This document shows positions 1 to 11,711 of a stretch of 64,000 nt of DNA, one piece after another. The stretch spans positions 96,891,092-96,955,091 of the forward strand of contig NC_081552.1 in assembly GCF_963082655.1 (NCBI RefSeq). Reading direction: 5' to 3'. Below the pieces are notes generated by a model. It ran no database searches and had not been told where the DNA came from. It saw only the letters and a list, made by a program, of their open reading frames with translations. The translations under genes and the position numbers were made by a program. This stretch comes from Stomoxys calcitrans (lineage: Eukaryota > Arthropoda > Insecta > Diptera > Muscidae). Numbering within the stretch: position 1 is the stretch's first letter; each line of letters starts with the position of its first letter.

Positions 1-2960
1 ACCTCCAATACGTTTCATTTAAGCTCCTCATTGACATGGTCGGTTAATATGCCCGATTTGGAGGTATTTCGGGGATTGGGGTGGTCCCCCACACACCAAG
101 CCCGGAAAATATACCTGCAACGTGCTCTATTCTCACATAACTATATATCATTTGTTTTAACCCCATATTGCCATTGACCTCAAAATTGGATATCAAGCTT
201 TCTAATCTCATTTAAACTCCTCATTGCAAAAGTTAGCAAATATGTCCGGTTTGGGGTATTGGCCCTAAAAACTATAAATATTTAGTTTCACTCTCTTTAA
301 GACCCAAATTGTCTTGGTGAGCAAATACGTCCTATTTTGGGGTTGTGGTGGTGGGACGTTCCCACGACAGTTGGTCCCTAATGTTGATATCAGATACGTT
401 TTCTACTCCCAAATACCTTGCATTTGAGCCCCATATTTCCATAGTCGGTAAAATATGACCGGCTTGGGGGGTGTTTTAGGGGATGGGCGGCCACTCAGTA
501 AGTTGGCCTAGAATATATATGTTGGTTTCGTGTTCTACTCTAAAAACCCTCTTACTTGAGCCCCATATTGCAAAAGTCAACAAATACTTCCTATTTGAAT
601 GGTGTTGTTGGCGTGGGGTGGCCCCATAGAAACTTTTCCCGAATATTGATATCAGATTCGTGCTTTACTCCCAATGACCATTCATTTGAGCCCCATATTG
701 CTATGGTCGTAAATATGTCCCCTTTAGGGGATGTTTTTGGGGAGAAGCGGCCCCAAACACTTGGTCCCATATTTGGATATCAGATTCGAGTTCTACACTT
801 AAGTACTTTTATTTAGGCCCCATATTCCTATGGTCAGTAAATAAGTCCTGCTTGGGGAAGGGGTGGACCCCGCGAAACGTGGTCCCACATTTAGATATCA
901 GATTCGTATTCTATTCGCCAATACCTTTCATTTGATTGCCATGGTCGGTTATTATGTCCGATTTAGGTGTGTTTTGGGGTGGCCACCCTAACACTTGGTT
1001 CGACAAATGAATATGAGATACGTTTTCTTATCCTAAACACATTTCGTTTGAGTTCGTTATTGTCGTGATTGGTTTAACTATATGTTTGGTAGGTTTTAAG
1101 GTGGAGCGGCCCCCCTAGGTACCCCATCCGAAATTTGGATACCAAATTTTTATTTTTAGGGTACTATATGAGAGCACACAAAATTTCGCTTAAATCGCAC
1201 CACCCATCTCCGAGATCTGGCGTTTCTGAAAATAAGGGTAAGGGGGAGGGTCCGCCCGCCCTTCAGATATCTAAAAATTTAGTACCCTATTTTCACCACG
1301 GGTTGATTATGCACCATCTGTGAATTTAAGCTTGTTTAAGGTGTACTCCATTCTTAAAGTACTTAATGTCAGCTCGATATTCTCATGATATCTGATTTAG
1401 GGGTGTTTTCGTGGGTGAGGTGATCCCCCAGATACTTGGCCCTGAAAAAATATATTCATTGTGCTCTTCTTTCAAATACCATTTATTTAAACCTCATATT
1501 GCCATTGGTTTAGGGGAGTTTACACGATGAGGCGTCTTCCAATCACGTGGCCCCAAAATAGGTTATCAAATTCGTATTCTACTCCCAAATACCTTTATTT
1601 GAGCCCCATATTGCGAGGGTCGGTAAAAAATTGCTGTTTGTGGGGTATTTTGGGTAAGGGGTAGACCCCAGAAAATTAGCCCCGAAAGTGGGTATCAATT
1701 CTTGCTCTACCCCCCAATACCGTTCATTTAAGCTCCACATTGATATGGTCGGTAAATATGCCTGATTTAGGTGCGTTTTGGGTTTGGGGTGGTCTCCCAA
1801 ACACTAAGCCCGGAAAATATATCAGCAACGTACTCTATTCTCATATATCTATATATCATTTATTTGAACCCCACATTGCCATTGGCCTCAAAATTGGATA
1901 TCAAATTCGTTTTCTAATCTCATTTAAAATCCCTATTGCAAAATCCAGCAAATATGTCCGGTTTGGGGTATTGGTATTAAAAACTATATGTATTTAGTTC
2001 CACTTTCTTTAAGACCCAAATTGTCTCGGTGAGCAAATACTTCCTATTTGGGGGTTGTTATGGTGGTGGGACGTAACCAAGAGAGTTGGTCACTAATTGT
2101 TATATCAGATACGTGGTCTATTCCCAAATACCTTTAATTTGAGCCCAATATTTCCATAGTCGTCAAATATGACCGGCTTGGGTTGTGTTTTTGGCGATGT
2201 GCGGGCTCTCAGTGAGTTGGCCTTGAAACTATATACCAGATTCGTGTTCTACTCTAAAACCCCATTTATTTGAGCCCCATATAGCAATAGTCAGCAAATA
2301 CTTCCTATTTGGGTGGTGTTGTGGGGATGGGGTGGCCCCATAGACACTTTTCCCGAATATTTATATCAGATTCGTTCTTTACTCCCAAAGACTTTTCATT
2401 TGAGCCCCATATTGCTATGGTCGTAAATTTGTCCCCTTTGGGGAGAGGCGGCCCCCAAACACTTGGTCCAATATTTGGATATCAGATTCGTATTCTACAC
2501 TCAAATACCTTTTATTTAAGCCCCATATTCCCATGGTCAGTAAATAAGTCTTGTTTGGGGGTGTTTTGTGGAAGGGGTGGACCCCCAGAAACGTAGTCAA
2601 CAATTGGATATTAGATTCGTATTCTATTCGCAAATAACTTTCATTTGAGTCCTATATTGCCATGGTCGGAAAATATGTCCGATTTAGGGGTGTTTTAGGC
2701 GTTGTGGTGGTCCCCCTAGCACATGGTCCGACAATTGGATATCAGATACGTTTTCTTATCCTAAATACCTTTAATTTGAGTCCCATATTGTCGTGATTGG
2801 TCTAAATATATGTTTGGTAGGTTTTAGGGTGGGGCGGCCCCTCTGATACCCTATCTGAAATTTTAATACCAAATTTTTACTTTTAGGGTACTATATGAGA
2901 GCACACAAATCGCACCACCCATCTCCGAGATCTGGCGTTGCTGAAAATTAGAGCAAGGGA
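1..2960. repeat. Element E: tandem-unit interspersed repeat with internal 1.2 kb direct duplication
   Basis: The whole stretch consists of degenerate units of about 125 bp. Each contains variants of GGATATCAGATTCG, TTCATTTGAGCCCCATATTG, ATGGTCGGTAAATATG and a G-rich GGGGTGTTTTGGGG/GGTGGTCCCCC box. A larger period is overlaid: about 33-1240 is repeated at about 1743-2950, including the non-tandem end block ACCACCCATCTCCGAGATCTGG. Related copies lie inverted at 45863-47367 and 53513-55500. Short open frames here share peptide shadows between units and are not credible genes. The class of element is not recognised. It runs off the left edge and is cut by a HINE at about 2961. Confidence 0.8.
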
Positions 2961-4105
2961 GGGGATGGCGTGTATACTAATTTCGTCATTCTGTTTGTAA
3001 CTACTCGAAATATTCGTCTGAGACCCTATAAAATATATATATTCTTGATCGTCGCGACATTTTATGTCGATCTAGCCATGTCCGTCCGTCCGTCTGTCTG
3101 TCGATAGCACGCTAACTTCCGAAGGAGTAAAGCTAGCCGCTTGAAATTTTGCACAAATACTTCTTATTAGTGTAGGTCGGTTGGTATTGTAAATGAGCCA
3201 TATCGAATCATGTTTTGATATAGCTGCCATAAAAACCGATCTTGGGTCTTTACTTCTTGAGCCTCTATAAGGCGCAATTCTTATCCGATTTGAATGAATA
3301 TTTGCACGTAGTATTTTGTTGTGGTACCCAACAACTGTGCCAAGTATGGTTCAAATCGGTCCATGAGCTGATATAGCTGTCATATAAACCGACCTTGATC
3401 CTTGACTTCTTGAGCCTCTAGAGTGCGCAATTCTTATCCGATTGGGATGAAATTTTGCACGTAGTATTTTGATATGATACCCAACAGCTGTGACAATGGT
3501 TTGGTTCAAATCGGTTAATAACCTGATAAAGCTGTCATATAAACAGATCTGGGGATTTTACTTCTTGAGCTTCTAGAGGGCGCAATTCCTATCCGATTTG
3601 GCTGAAATTTGATGTATTTTATTCTTATTTTCAACAACTGTGTCAAATAAGTATCTGAGATTTTGACTTTTTGAGCCTCTAGCGGTCGCAGTTATTATCC
3701 GATTTGCCTGAAATTTTGTACGACGGATTCTCTCACAACCACCAACATACGTGTTTATTACGGTCTGAATCGGTTTATAGCCCGATACAGCTCCCATATA
3801 AATCGATCTCTCTATTTTACTTCTTGAGCCCCCAAAGGGCTCAATTCTTATTCGAATTGGCTGACATTTTACACAGGTCTCCAACATACAATTTAATTGT
3901 GGTCCAAGCCGGACCATATCTTGATCTCACACTAACCGGAAGTTAGCGTGCTTTCGACAGACAGACGGACGGACATGGCTAGATCGACATAAAATGTCGC
4001 GACGATCAAAAATAAATATACTTTATGGGGTCTCAGACGAATATTTCCAGTAGTTACAAACAGAATGACGAAATTAGTATACCCCCCATCCTATGGTAGA
4101 GGGTA
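2961..4105. mobile_element. HINE-A composite with two GTATACC ends in inverted orientation
   Basis: The left end (2966-3118) reads GTATACTAATTTCGTCATTC, then TTGATCGTCGCGACATTTTA, GTCC/GTCT repeats and GCACGCTAACTTCCG. It is followed by 153-bp-type units up to about 3930 (…GGACCATATCTTGATCTC). The orientation then flips. From about 3940 the inverted version of the same terminal block runs to 4105, ending ATCCTATGGTAGAGGGTATA. A normal copy has one GTATACC end and one hairpin end, so this is a rearranged composite. See the inversion finding. Confidence 0.75.
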
Positions 4106-4655
4106 TAAAAATAAGGAAGTAAAAATAGAATGCTCCGACTTGTACTGGATGCTAGTTGACAATAGATTATCGATTCAAAATAAACTTCTTTTGTATAATC
4201 AAATGATCAAACCCATATGGATTAACGGAATAGAGCTTTGGGGTTGCGTTTTCAAGAATGAAGTTGAAAAGATCAAAAACAACTCAAAATTTAATACTTC
4301 GCACCATAGCTAATGCACCATGGTACATACGAAACACAGACCTACACAGAGACTCAGAAGTGAGGACAATATCGGAAGAAATATCCATCCACGTCCTGAA
4401 ACATGCGAACAAACTACAGTCACGTTAACTCTGACTTAAACTATTCAGTCATTAAAAGACTTCTAAGAAGTGTACCAATGGATCTAGTCCCTTAAGAGGC
4501 CATAAATCCGGGGAGAAACTAGGATGTAATTACTGAACTATTTCCACAACATGGATTCGAACTAGGCTAAATTTTCCAATTTATATTACAATATATATCT
4601 AAATATTATTTTAAAATTATTAGATGAGTGTAACACAGTCGCAACAAAAATTAAT
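4106..4655 (+). pseudogene. Jockey-type RT C-terminal fragment (flipped piece)
   Basis: Translation gives KIECSDLYWML, then NRLSIQNKLLLYNQMIKPIW and WINGIELWGC. This is the conserved C-terminal region of Jockey ORF2, also seen as LYKCILKPIWTYGIQLWGTA in the intact copy at 57902-60568. A frameshift near 4270-4290 separates this from a second reading frame with TIANAPWYIRNTDLHRDSE. Coding similarity fades near 4490; the remainder to 4655 is AT-rich and probably the 3' UTR. It lies on the opposite strand from all the other Jockey pieces between 7974 and 25860. It begins about a dozen residues after the point where the minus-strand fragment ends near 7975. Confidence 0.75.
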
Positions 4656-6567
4656 AGAAACAAGTGGAAGCGTGCTAAGTTCGGCCGGGCCGAATCTTAT
4701 ATACCCTCCACCATGGCTCGCATTTGTCGAGTTCTTTTCCCGGCATCTCTTCTTAGGCAAAACAAGTAAAAGCGTGCTAAGTTCGGCCGGGCCGAATCTT
4801 ATATACCCTCCACCATGGATCGCATTTGTCGAGTTCTTTTCCCGGCATCTCCTCTTAGGCAAAAAAGGATATAAGAAACATGTAAAAGCGTGCAAAATTC
4901 GGCCGGGCCGAATCTTACATACCCTCCACCATGGATCGCATTTGCCGAGTTCTTCTCCCGGCATCTCTTCTTAGGCAAAAAAGGATATAAGAAAAGATTT
5001 GCTCTGCTATCATTTTATTATTGCATGTTTGAGACCTGTGTAAAATGTCAGCCAATTCGAATAAGAATTGCGCACTTTGGGGGCTCAAGAAGTAAAATAG
5101 AGAGATTGATTTATATGGGAGCTGTATCGGACTATTGACCGATTCAGACCATAATAAACACGTATGTGGATGGTCATGAGAGAATCCGTCGTACAAAATT
5201 TCAGTCAAATCGGATAATAATTGCTACCTCTAGAGGCTCAAGAAGTCAAGATCCCAGGTCGGTTTATATGACAGCTATATCAGGTTATGAACCGATTTGA
5301 ACCTTTTTTGACACAATAGTTGAAAGTAAAAATAAAAAACGTCATGCAAAATTTCAGCCAAATCGAATAAGAATGGCGCCCTCTAGAAGCTCAAGAAGTC
5401 AAATCCCCATATCTGTTTATATGACAGCTATATCAGGTTATGAACCGATTTAAACCATACTTTGCACAGTTGTTGCATATCATAACAAAATACTACGTGC
5501 CACAATTCATTCAAATCTAATAAGAATTGCGCCCTCTAGAGGTTCAAGAAGTCAAGACCCAAGATCGGTTTATATGACAGCTATATCAGGTTATGAATCG
5601 AATTGAACCATACTTGGCACAGTTGTTGAATATCATAACAAAATTCTACGTTCCAAAATCCATTCAAATCGGATAAGAATTGCGACCTCTAGAGGCTCAA
5701 GAAGTCAAGACCCAAGATCGGTTTATATGACAGCTATATAGGGTTATGAACTGATTTGAACCATACATCTCACAGTTGTTGAATATCATAACAAAACACG
5801 TCGTGCCAAAATTCATTCAAATCGGATAAGAATTGCGCCCTCTAGAGGCTCAAGAAGTCAAGACCCAAGATCGGTTTATATGGCAGCAATCTCTAAACAT
5901 GGACCTCATGCAAAATTTCAGCCAAATAGGATGCGAATTGCGAGCTCTATTGGCTCAAGAAGTCAAGATCCAAGATAGGTTTATATGACAGATATACCAG
6001 ATTATGAACCGATTTGAATCGTACATGGCACAGTTGTTGGAAGTGATACCAAAACACCACGTGCATAATTTCAGTTAAATCGAAGGAGAATTGCGCCCTC
6101 TAGGGGCTCAAGAAGTCAAGACCCAAGATCGGTTTATATGGCAGCTATATCAAATCATGAACCGATTTCAACCATTCTTAGCACAGTTGTTGGAAGTAAT
6201 ACCAAAACACTACGTGCAAAATTTCAGTCAAATTGGATAAGAATTGCGCTCTTTAGAGGCTGATGAAATCAAGACCGGTTTATGGCATCTATATCAAAAC
6301 ATGCACAGATTTGGCCCATTTAAAATACTAACAGACCTACACTAATAAAAAGCATTTGTGCAAAATTTCAAGCGGCTAGATTTACTCCTTCGAAAGTTAG
6401 CGTGCATTCGACAGACAGACGGACGGACGGGCAGATGGACGTACGAGGCTAGATCGACTTAAAATGACATGACGATCAGGAATATATATACTTTATGGGG
6501 TCTCAGACGGATATTTCGAGGTGTTATACACAGAATGACGAAATTAGTATACCCCCATCCTATGGTG
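4656..6567 (+). mobile_element. HINE-A copy preceded by tandem hairpin ends (three in all)
   Basis: Three successive hairpin ends occur at about 4656, 4766 and 4880. Each has GCGTGC(T/A)AAGTTCGGCC or a variant, the GGCCGGGCC palindrome, TATATACCCTCCACCATGG and CCCGGCATCTC. Only the third continues into a full body of about 153-bp units. The body ends in a GACAGACAGACGGACGGACG microsatellite, TATATATACTTTATGGGGTC and ATACCCCCATCCTATGGTGG at 6567. Confidence 0.8.
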
Positions 6568-6842
6568 GTTTAAAAATAAACCGATCTGAACCATATACAA
6601 CCTGGATGTCGAAAAGCCTAACATAAGTCACTGTGTCAAATATCAGTGAAATCGGATTATAAATGCGCCTTTTTTGGGGCCAAGACTTTATATCGAGATA
6701 TCGGTCTATATGACAGCTACATCCAAATCTGCACCGATCTGAGCCAAATTGAAGAAGGATGTCGAAGAGCCTAAAAAACTAACTGTCCCAAATTTCGGCG
6801 ACATCGGACAATAAATGAGCGTTTTATGGCCCCAAAACCTTA
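6568..6842 (+). mobile_element. HINE-B internal fragment
   Basis: The sequence (AACCGATCTGAACCATATAC, GTCGAAAAGCCTAACATAAG, AAATGCGCC, GGTCTATATGACAGCTA) matches the hairpin-side interior of B copies at 51580-51850 and 61360-61560. Neither end is present. It abuts an oppositely oriented HINE-A piece at about 6842. Confidence 0.65.
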
Positions 6843-7973
6843 AACCGAGGTCTTGATTTCTGAGCCTCTAGAGGGCGTAATTCTCGTCCGATTTGAATGA
6901 AATTTTGCAAGTGCAAGTGCAACGGCGCTAAGTATGGTTTAAATCGGTTTATGTTTTGATATAGTTGCCATATAAACCGATCTAGAGTCTTGAATTCTTG
7001 AGCCTCTAGAGGGCGCAATTCTCCTTCGATTTAACTGAAATTATGCACGTGGTGTTTTGGTATCACTTCCAACAACTGTGCCATGTACAATTTAAATCGG
7101 TTCATAATCTGGTATAGCTGTCATATAAACCTATCTTAGATCTTGACTTCTTGAGCCAATAGAGCGCGCAATTCTCATCCTATTTGGCTGAAATTTTGCA
7201 CGACGTGTTTTGTTATGATATCCAACAACTGTGCCAAGTATGGTTCAAATCGGTTCATGTTTTGATATAGCTGCCATGTAAACCGATCTTGGGTCTTTAC
7301 TTCTTGAGCCTCTAGAGTGCGCAGTTCTTATCCGTTTGGAATGAAATTTTGCACGACTTGTTTTTTTATGATATCCAACAAGTGTGCAAAGTATGGTTCA
7401 AATCGGTTCATAAACTGATATAGCTGTCATATAAACAGATCTCCTATCTGGTTTGGCTGAAATTTTGAATGACGTTTTTTATTTTTTCTTTCAAAAACTG
7501 TGTCAAATAAGGTTTAAATCGGTTCATAACCTGATATAGCTGCCATATAAAGCGATCTGGGATCTTGACTTCTTGAGCCTCTAGAGGTCGCAATTATTAT
7601 CCGATTTGCCTAAAATTTTGTTCGATGGATCCTCTCTTAACCTTTAGCATACGTGTTTATTATGGTCTGAATCTGTTTATAGCCCGATACAGCTCCCATA
7701 TAATTCAATCTTTCTATTTTACTTCTTGAGCCCCCAATGGGCGCAATTCTTACTCGAATTGGCTGACATTCTACACAGGTCTCCAACATATAATTTAGTT
7801 GTGGTCTAAACCGCATCATAGCTTTATATCGCTCTAATAGCAGAGCAAATCTTTTCTTATATCACTTTTTGCCTAAGAAGAGATGTGGGGAAAAGAACTC
7901 GACAAATGCGCTCCATGGTGGAGGGTATATAAGATTCGGCCCGGCCGAACTTAGCACGCTTTTACTTGTTATG
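6843..7973 (-). mobile_element. HINE-A fragment with hairpin end
   Basis: Several A units (TTGAGCCTCTAGAGGGCG, GATATAGCTGCCATATAAAC, CAACAACTGTGCCAAGTATG) lead to the complete hairpin end: GATGTGGGGAAAAGAACTCG, CCATGGTGGAGGGTATATAA, CGGCCCGGCCGAACTTAGCA, CTTTTACTTGTT. The GTATACC end is missing here; in the inversion model it lies at 3940-4105. Confidence 0.75.
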
Positions 7974-8755
7974 TCTAGGGTCATTCCCGAATATTTGGCT
8001 GTGTTTGCGAATGGCATTACTTTACCATGCAGATGCAATGGTAAATAACGAGGCTCCATGTTTGTGAACAGTTTGTGGATTTACTTATTTTCGTTTAAAT
8101 TCTTTCTCCATTTTTTTATCCAAAATAAAATATTTGAAAGGGCTGCTGAAGTTTATTTGTAGCTTCAGTTTCAGTATTGGCAGTAGTAAGAATTGCAGTG
8201 TCATCGGCAAATGTTGCAATTGCTGTATCAAGAGGCTTAGGGGTATCTCTGGTGCAAAGAAGTTTCGAAACAGGGCCAAGGACACTCCCCTGAGGTACTC
8301 CAGACTGTATTGGTTTGAATTTTGAAAACTTATTTTCTATTTTTACTCGAAAGTACCGGTTAGTTATGTATGACTCCAAAATGATTAGTTCGGAATCCAA
8401 ACTAAAGGTCTGGTATGAGAAGCCTACTTGTTAATATGGGACGCAGTCTTTTTTATAGTAATTTTTGACATAACCGGTAGTAGTAATATCGGATGGTATG
8501 ATGTTATTTCATGGTCACGTTTTCCAGGTTTCTTGATTACGATAACTTCTGCAACTTTCCATTCTAATGGAACATGTCGTAGACGACATGCATTTATTAT
8601 AAACAAACGTTTTTTATAGCTATAGGTGGAAGTTTTTTTTAAATATTTTGACGGTTATTAAGTCATAACCTGGAGATTTCTTAGTACTCAGATCTTTGGC
8701 GATGAGATTTTGTAGCTCTTTAAATGTCGATGGCTTGATGACTTGGTTGTCACAT
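7974..8755 (-). pseudogene. Jockey-type RT fragment (fingers/palm)
   Basis: On the minus strand in order: INACRLRHVPLEWKVAEVIV and VIKKPGKRDHE (RT N-terminal 'WK.A.VI.I.KPGK' region), ESYITNRYFRVKIENKFSKF, SGVPQGSVLGP (RT motif), ATFADDTAILTTANTETEAT (FADD catalytic motif) and finally GKVMPFANTAKYSGMTLD. The reading frame is broken several times, and part of the palm between the PGK region and ESYITNR is deleted. It is continuous in order with the endonuclease pieces upstream on this strand (9560-11711). It stops exactly where the HINE at 6843-7973 begins. Confidence 0.85.
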
Positions 8756-9559
8756 TTTTATACCCTCCACCAAAGGATGGGGTGTATACTAATTTCGTCA
8801 TTCGTCTGAGACCTCATAAAGTATATATATTCTTGATCGTCGCGATATTTTATGTCGATCTAGCCATGTCCGTCCATCTGTCTGTCGAAAGCACGCTAAC
8901 TTCCGAAGGAGTAAAGCTAGCCGCTTGAAATTTTACACAAATACTTCTTATTAGTGTAGGTCGGTTGGTATTGTAAATATCGGTCCATGTTTTGATATAG
9001 CTGCCATATAAACCGATCTTGAATCTTGACTTCTTGAGCCTCTAGAGTGCGCAATTCATATCCGAATGGAAAGAAATTTTGCACATAGTGTTTTAGTATT
9101 ACTTCTAACAACTGTGCTAAGTATGGTTCAATTCGGTCCATTACCTGGTATAGCTGTCATATAAACCGATCTTGGGTCTTGACTTCTTGAGCCTCTAGAG
9201 TGCGCAATTCTTATCCGATTAGAATGAAATTTTGAACGACGGATCCTCTCATGACCATCAACATACGTGTTTATTATGGTCTGAAACGGTCTATAGCCCA
9301 ATACAGCTCCCATATAAACCGATCTCTCTGTTTCACTTCTTTCCGGAAAGAGATGCCGGAAAAAGAACTCAACAATTTGGCCCAGATCGGTCCAGATTTG
9401 GGTAAAGCTGCCTTAGAGACCGGAACATATTTCGATATAACTGCTATGGAACATTAGGTTGCATTTTTCACCGGATTTTGACGAGTGGTTCACATATATA
9501 CCCGAGGTGGTGGGTATCCAAAATTCGGCCCGGCCGAACTTACCGCCTTTTCACTTGTT
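8756..9559 (-). mobile_element. Chimeric HINE: A at the GTATACC end, B at the hairpin end
   Basis: The left side starts ATACCCTCCACCAAAGGATG, as in subfamily A. It continues with A units to about 9340 (CTCTCTGTTTCACTTC, then GGAAAGAGATGCCGGAAAAA). The sequence then changes to subfamily B: TTTGGCCCAGATCGGTCCAG, ATATACCCGAGGTGGTGGGT, TCGGCCCGGCCGAACTTACC, CGCCTTTTCACTTGTTT. It is inserted in the Jockey element between the endonuclease and RT segments. Confidence 0.75.
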
Positions 9560-10431
9560 TTTCCATGATCCATCTTCATTTTTAAGTGGTGGGATTGTTG
9601 GGGTAGCCAGATGTAATTGCCGCATGGCTTTCCATAGATTGTAGTTGGTTTCTTTGATTGCTGTTAGGTTTCGTAAGTATCTAGACATAGCCTTATTTGT
9701 TGACTCTTGTGTGATATGTTAATGTTTGTTGACAAGCCTGTTCAATATTCTTCTATTTTCGATTGTTCTTTCTCTTTGCCATTTCTTTCTGGCTTCTTTC
9801 GATAAAAGGTCTCTTATTACCTTCAGATTAGTGCTAGTAAGGTTGGTATGGCTTGAAGTAGGAGTACTTTCCCATGCAGGCGTTTATATTGCGTTGATGG
9901 AGCTTGTCAAATCTTCATCAATTTGATCTTTAACCTCTAGTTAAATTTTTTCTGACAGTATATATTGTATAAAGTATCAGTTAGTACGGTTATTGGAGAG
10001 AAAGCTTGGTGTTTCTTTTTCCAAGAAATTATCACTGACTGTCATTATCACTGCAGAATGATCGGATGATGATAATGGCGTTTGTATTTTCAAGGTAAGT
10101 GAAGTTTTTAGGTATATTATAAATCAATCAAGTCTGGAATTCGTTGCTTATTCGACGGCCAATAAGTAGGCTCGATTCCTGAAAAAATTTCACATTTTAG
10201 GGTTCTGCTGCTTTGTGAAGTCGCTGTCCTTCGGGTGTACTTAATGTAAAACCTTATTTTTAGCATTGAAATCTCCTCCTAATATAAAGTGGTTTTGTAA
10301 TATTTTTGAAACTTCAATGTGTTCGCTTTTAATGTTATGCCTTGGAGTTGAATATGTAGCACATATTTTAAACGTTTTATTATTTTGTAAGCTAACTGAC
10401 ATACATGCTATTTAAAACATCTTGTTCTTTA
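9560..10431 (-). pseudogene. Jockey-type endonuclease fragment and EN-RT linker
   Basis: Minus-strand translation shows the apurinic-type endonuclease signatures ILGGDFNAKNK (about 10259-10290) and YWPSNKQRIPDLIDL. An SSDHSAVIMT-like segment follows (about 10020-10070), then linker sequence. Several frameshifts and stops make it non-functional. It joins the N-terminal EN piece at 11362-11711 across an inserted HINE. Confidence 0.75.
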
Positions 10432-11361
10432 TTATACCCTCCACCATAGGGGGTATACTAATTTCGTCATTCTGTTTGTAACTACTCGAAATATTCGTCT
10501 AAGAACCCATAAAGTATATATATTCTTGATCGCCGCGACATTTTATGTCGATCGAGCCATGTCCGTCCGTCCGTCCGTCTGTCCGTCTGTCTGTCGAAAG
10601 CACGCTAACTTCCGAAGGAGTAAAGCTAGCCGCTTGAAATTTTGCACAAATACTTCTTATTAGTGTAGGTCAGTTGGTATTGTAAATGGGTCATATCGCT
10701 CAATGTTTTGATATAGCTGCCATATAAACCGATCTTGGGTCTTGACTTCTTGAGCCTCTAGAGTGCGCAATACTTATCCGATTGGAATGATAATCTTGAA
10801 TCTTGACTTCTTGAGCCTCTAGAGGGAGCAATTCCTATCCCGTTTGGCTGAAATTTTGCATGACGTATTTTATTCTTACTGTCAACAACTGTGTCAAACG
10901 ATGTTCAAATCGGTTCATAACCTGATGTGGCTGTCATATAAACCGATCTGAGATCTTGACTTCTTGAGCCCCTAGAGGTCGCAATTATTAACCGATTTTC
11001 CTGAAATTTTGTACGACGGATTCTCTCATGACCATCAACATACGTGTTTATTATGGTCTGAATCGGTCTATAGCCCGATACAGCACCCATATAAATCGAT
11101 CTCTCTATTTTACTTCTTGAGCCCCCAAAGGGCGCAATTCTTATTTGAATTGGCTGACATTTTACACAGGTCTCTAACATATAATTTAATTGTGGTCCTA
11201 ACCGGACCATATCTTGATATCGCTCTAATAGCAGAGCAAATCTTTTCTTATATCCTGTTTTGCCTAAGAAGAGATGCCGGGAGAAGAACTCGACAAATGC
11301 GATCCATGGTGGAGGGTATATAAGATTCGGCCCGGCTGAACTTAGCACGCTTTTACTTGTT
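10432..11361 (-). mobile_element. HINE-A, both ends present
   Basis: The copy starts TATACCCTCCACCATAGGGG, has the GTCC/GTCT run at about 10559-10600, and contains A units. It ends GATGCCGGGAGAAGAACTCG, CCATGGTGGAGGGTATATAA, CGGCCCGGCTGAACTTAGCA, CTTTTACTTGTT. Minus-strand open frames across it, including the 192-codon frame starting at 11483, are Jockey EN fused to repeat shadows. Confidence 0.8.
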
Positions 11362-11711
11362 TCCTCCTCTTCTTGATGTTCAATATTATTTTTGATTATT
11401 ACTGAGGATCCTCCTCTATGTCGTTGGGAAGGATGAACTGCATTGTAAATCATATACCCATTGACATGTGTATTTTTAGTCAAATGGCTTTCTGAGATTA
11501 GTAATATATCAATTTTGTGATCATTAAGAAAATATTTCTTTAATGCGACTTTCTAAATCATTACAGTTTCATGTTGTTATTCGCAGAGTAGCGTTTATAA
11601 TGATAGCGTCTATTTTATCTATTAATTTTTCATTAAATACCGCTTGATTATCCAAGCGCTGATTATATTTTTTTATATTTTTTAAAATTTCTTTTAAGAT
11701 CATTGCATTAT
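11362..11711 (-). pseudogene. Jockey-type endonuclease N-terminal fragment
   Basis: Minus-strand translation shows LLISESHLTKNTHVNGY, VHPSQRHRGGSSVIIKN and NIEHQEEE. These match the start of Jockey EN (the intact copy has LICETHFTQ then ARGGSGILIRKTIKHH); the catalytic Glu of the ESH motif is retained. Upstream toward 11711 a lysine/asparagine-rich stretch (LIDKIDAIIINATL) probably belongs to the ORF1/ORF2 junction. The piece is bounded by a HINE and a MITE. Confidence 0.75.

Noticed and set aside
2309..2596. 95-codon frame in element E
   Set aside because: It is repetitive, in several frames, with peptide vocabulary copied between 125-bp units. No domain and no consistent start.
3704..3946. 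Plus-strand 80-codon frame MPEILYDGFSHNHQHT…
   Set aside because: The same peptide appears from HINE units at 11009, 25095 and 45210. It is a repeat shadow.
10905..11483. 192-codon minus-strand open frame
   Set aside because: It starts in the Jockey endonuclease remnant and runs through HINE tandem units (repeated SRGSRSQDLRSVYM-type peptide). The same peptide shadows occur in many HINEs; it is not a gene.
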